A stretch of 64,000 nt of DNA from Klebsiella pneumoniae (lineage in GTDB: Bacteria; Myxococcota_A; UBA796; SXON01): contig CAMAWH010000001.1 in assembly GCA_945861635.1 (NCBI GenBank), positions 124,001-188,000 on the forward strand. The letters are read 5' to 3'. The translations under genes were made by a program, and so were the position numbers. Shown here piece by piece: positions 62,125-64,000 of this stretch; the first letter of the stretch is position 1, and the number at the start of each line of letters is the position of its first letter. Below the pieces are notes generated by a model, which was not told the origin of the DNA, searched no databases, and worked only from the letters and a program-made list of their open reading frames with translations.

Positions 62125-63243
62125 ATGCGACGCTTCCTCCTTTGCCTCTCCCTCTTCGTGTTTGGTGTTGCCGCTGTGCCCGCGCCCGTGGCGTCGCTGC
62201 GTTGGGGTCCGTTCTACGACGGCGACGTCGAGGCGCAGCGATCGCTGGCCCGGGGCGTCGAGGACTGGGTAGACGAGGGGGTAACCGACAAAGCGTTCGC
62301 GACCGGGTCCGCACGATTCGACAACGAGTGGCATTTCGGCGCGATGATGATGGCCGCGATGGGCTTCGGTCAAACGGCGCTTGAGCATCCCGAGCTCACG
62401 CCGAAGCACGCCGCGCTGATGACGCGCTGCATCGACGATCTCCTTGCTCCCGAGGGTCACACGTTCGACACGGACGCGTGGGGCAAAGATCCGCTTGACG
62501 ATCTGCAAGGAACATCCGGTCACATCGCGTTTCTCGGCTACGCGAACCTGGCGCTCTCGCTCGCCCGTCTCGTCGGTACCGATGCCGTACACGCGGGTTG
62601 GAATGATCGCCTGACGGCCGCCATCGCGCGGCGCTACGAGGCCCATCCTGGCACGCTTATCGAAACCTACCCCGGAGAAAGGTACCCCGTCGATAACGCC
62701 GCTGCCATCGCCGCGCTCGCCGTGTACGACCGCGCGACCGGTGCAAATCACCAGGCCATCATCCATCGATGGATCGCGACGGCCGCACGCCGGTGGGTAG
62801 ACAAGCCGACCGGCATGCTTTTGCAATACATCCACCGCGATGGCAGCGGCGAGCCCCGAGGATCGGGCACGCTGCTTGCGGCGTACTTCCTCTCCTTCGC
62901 CGACGCGCGGTTCTCGGAAGGGCTGTTCGAGGCCGCGAAACGCAACCTCCACGGCAGCGTGCTCGGGTTCGAGGCCATGCGGGAGTTTCCACACGGGGTG
63001 GACCACCGCGGCGACATCGATTCCGGTCCATTGATTGCGGGTTTCGGCATTTCTCCAACCGGATTCGCGCTCGGGAGCGCACGAACATTCCAAGACCGGA
63101 ATCTCTACGTCGGGATCGGCGCAACCGTCGAGGCGTTCGGTGCCCCCGTCACGGCGGACGGCGCGCTCCACTTCACCACCGGCGGGCCCCTCGGCGACGC
63201 CATCCTGTTCGCGATGCTGACCGCGCCGACGGGGCCGCTGTGA
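62125..63243 (+). CDS. secreted protein, helical-barrel-like, function unknown
   Basis: A 372-residue protein with signal MRRFLLCLSLFVFGVAAVPAPVA. The body is rich in aromatic and Asp residues with helix-pair spacing (FDNEWHFGAMMMAAMGFGQ, GHIAFLGYANLALSLARL, YPVDNAAAIAALAVYDRATG, LLAAYFLSFAD). This looks like an alpha/alpha-toroid, possibly related to linalool-dehydratase/isomerase-like proteins, but I cannot assign a reaction. The ATG at 62125 gives the signal; longer in-frame starts are antisense to the sigma gene. It overlaps the next gene as GTGA. Confidence 0.68.
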   Translation: MRRFLLCLSLFVFGVAAVPAPVASLRWGPFYDGDVEAQRSLARGVEDWVDEGVTDKAFATGSARFDNEWHFGAMMMAAMGFGQTALEHPELTPKHAALMTRCIDDLLAPEGHTFDTDAWGKDPLDDLQGTSGHIAFLGYANLALSLARLVGTDAVHAGWNDRLTAAIARRYEAHPGTLIETYPGERYPVDNAAAIAALAVYDRATGANHQAIIHRWIATAARRWVDKPTGMLLQYIHRDGSGEPRGSGTLLAAYFLSFADARFSEGLFEAAKRNLHGSVLGFEAMREFPHGVDHRGDIDSGPLIAGFGISPTGFALGSARTFQDRNLYVGIGATVEAFGAPVTADGALHFTTGGPLGDAILFAMLTAPTGPL

Positions 63244-63476
63244 GGCGCGCGCTCGTCGTGTTGGCTGTCGCGCTCGTGGTCACCCAGGCGGCCCTGCTCT
63301 ACTGGATGACGCAAGCGAACGTCGCGAGCGTGCTGTTGTCGCCAAGCGCGAGCGCACACCCCTCCGTCCTCGTTGGGGCCGCGATTTTCCTCACGTCACG
63401 TTTGTCACTCCTGCTCGTTCCCGGCCTGCTTTTCGCTGCATTGCCCAGGCCGGACTCGATTGGGCGCGCTCGTTGA
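63240..63476 (+). CDS. small two-helix membrane protein
   Basis: A 78-residue product from GTG 63240 (GTGA overlap with the previous stop). Two membrane segments are visible: ALVVLAVALVVTQAALLYWM and SRLSLLLVPGLLFAALP. No family recognised. The coupled start supports expression with the secreted protein upstream. Confidence 0.6.
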   Translation: MRRALVVLAVALVVTQAALLYWMTQANVASVLLSPSASAHPSVLVGAAIFLTSRLSLLLVPGLLFAALPRPDSIGRAR

Positions 63477-63487
63477 ATAATTTTCAT

Positions 63488-63500
63488 TGATTACTAATCA
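63488..63500. promoter_or_regulatory. palindromic operator candidate before the TetR gene
   Basis: TGATTA-C-TAATCA, a perfect 6+1+6 inverted repeat, 21 bases before the TetR-family start. It lies in a short AT-rich island inside GC-rich sequence, the usual place for an autoregulatory TetR operator. Confidence 0.6.
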
Positions 63501-63521
63501 GTCGTAGCATAGACTCCGGAC

Positions 63522-64000
63522 ATGGCCCGCTCCGAAGCGCATGAAGCACGCCGCGTCCAGCTCCTCGCCGTCGGGAAGCGCATCTTCTCGGCGCGTCCCT
63601 ACGCGGCGGTATCCATCGAAGACATCGCCGCCGAGGCGGGAGTTTCCACTGGCCTCCTCTACCACTACTTCGGCAACAAACGCGGACTCTACGTCGCGAG
63701 CATTCGGTCATTTGGAGAGGTTCTCGTCGCCGCGATGATCTTCCCGGCGGGGGTGGCCCTGCCCGAGGCAACGCTCGCGGCACTCCACCGCTTTCATGCC
63801 TTCATCCAGCAGAATGAGGCGCTCTACCGGGGCGTCATGCGCGGAGGCGCCGCCGATGCCGAGGTGCACGCCATCGTGGAGCAGGTCCGCGCAAGCATCC
63901 TCGGGCGGATTCTTTTCGCGGCGGGGGTACAGCCGACGCCGACGCTGACGTTTCACCTGTACGGCTGGCTCGGGTACGTCGAATTTTCCTCGCTCCACTG
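63522..64000 (+). CDS. TetR-family transcriptional regulator (cut by window edge)
   Basis: The frame is open from the ATG at 63522 to the window end (159 codons visible). The N-terminal helix-turn-helix reads YAAVSIEDIAAEAGVSTGLLYHYFGNKRGLYVA, typical of TetR. The visible ligand domain starts FGEVLVAAMIFPAG. Target genes unknown; the upstream palindrome suggests autoregulation. Confidence 0.92.
   Translation, partial: MARSEAHEARRVQLLAVGKRIFSARPYAAVSIEDIAAEAGVSTGLLYHYFGNKRGLYVASIRSFGEVLVAAMIFPAGVALPEATLAALHRFHAFIQQNEALYRGVMRGGAADAEVHAIVEQVRASILGRILFAAGVQPTPTLTFHLYGWLGYVEFSSLH

Noticed and set aside
1-64000. tRNA, rRNA, riboswitch, insertion sequence, attachment site or origin
   Set aside because: I looked in the gaps between genes and found no cloverleaf with conserved T-loop, transposase frame, terminal inverted repeats or DnaA-box cluster.

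Overview
The window is GC-rich and densely coded. I see no gap above about 300 bases, no tRNA or rRNA gene, no CRISPR array and no insertion sequence. Several traits point to a myxobacterium-like organism (Myxococcota, formerly Deltaproteobacteria). These are eukaryote-like Ser/Thr kinases with PEGA-type tails, a thrombospondin type-3 repeat protein ending in a MYXO-CTERM-like tail, Cys/Asp metal-binding-motif repeat proteins, many lipoproteins with Asp-rich linkers, and a very large PUFA-synthase-like polyketide synthase. The placement is an inference from gene content; no rRNA is present to confirm it.

Layout. 1-4.4 kb (minus): gatB, a degenerate kinase-like membrane protein and the N-terminal part of an Hsp70. 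4.5-8.6 kb: hisS overlapping a dienoyl/enoyl-CoA-reductase-type SDR (plus), then metG (minus). 8.6-17.5 kb: an unknown protein, a sulfatase-fold lipoprotein, a GHL10/DUF187 lipoprotein, a DksA/TraR-type zinc-finger protein, an exported protein, an OmpA-family protein, the TSP3 protein, and a convergent ASH/vWA lipoprotein. 17.5-27.5 kb (minus): a 3119-residue megasynthase (KS-AT-ACP-KS-ACP-ACP-KR-DH-PPTase) with a GNAT gene 7 bases downstream. 27.6-33.6 kb: a possible beta-barrel protein, an operon of two Ser/Thr kinases plus a membrane protein, and a divergent receiver-ATPase regulator. 33.6-36.1 kb: a peptidoglycan amidase and a CapA-like lipoprotein whose 5' ends overlap, then a YARHG lipoprotein. 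36.1-39.9 kb (minus): a translationally coupled operon of a lipoprotein and two aromatic-amino-acid-lyase (MIO) family proteins, one of which has lost the key active-site residues. 39.9-51.3 kb: an isochorismatase-like hydrolase, a metal-binding-repeat lipoprotein with a CTG start, and a six-gene minus-strand run of surface proteins (FG-GAP repeats, subtilisin-like protease, lipoproteins, sugar-epimerase-like SDR). 51.3-58.8 kb (plus): a small lipoprotein, an HtrA-type protease, a radical SAM/B12 protein, a fatty-acid-hydroxylase-like membrane protein, a PpiC-type lipoprotein, a FabL-like enoyl reductase and an esterase. 58.8-62 kb (minus): ECF sigma factor, anti-sigma factor, Spy/CnrX-like protein, isoprenylcysteine-methyltransferase-like protein and a hybrid histidine kinase. 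62.1-64 kb (plus): a secreted protein, a small membrane protein and a TetR regulator cut by the window edge, with a palindromic operator candidate in front.

Most notable are the two coupled ammonia-lyase paralogues (one Ala-Ala-Gly instead of the MIO-forming Ala-Ser-Gly, the other Ser-Ser-Gly), the two tandem ACPs of the megasynthase that carry Thr where the phosphopantetheinylated Ser is expected, and a recurring class of extremely short, uncharged lipoprotein signal peptides.
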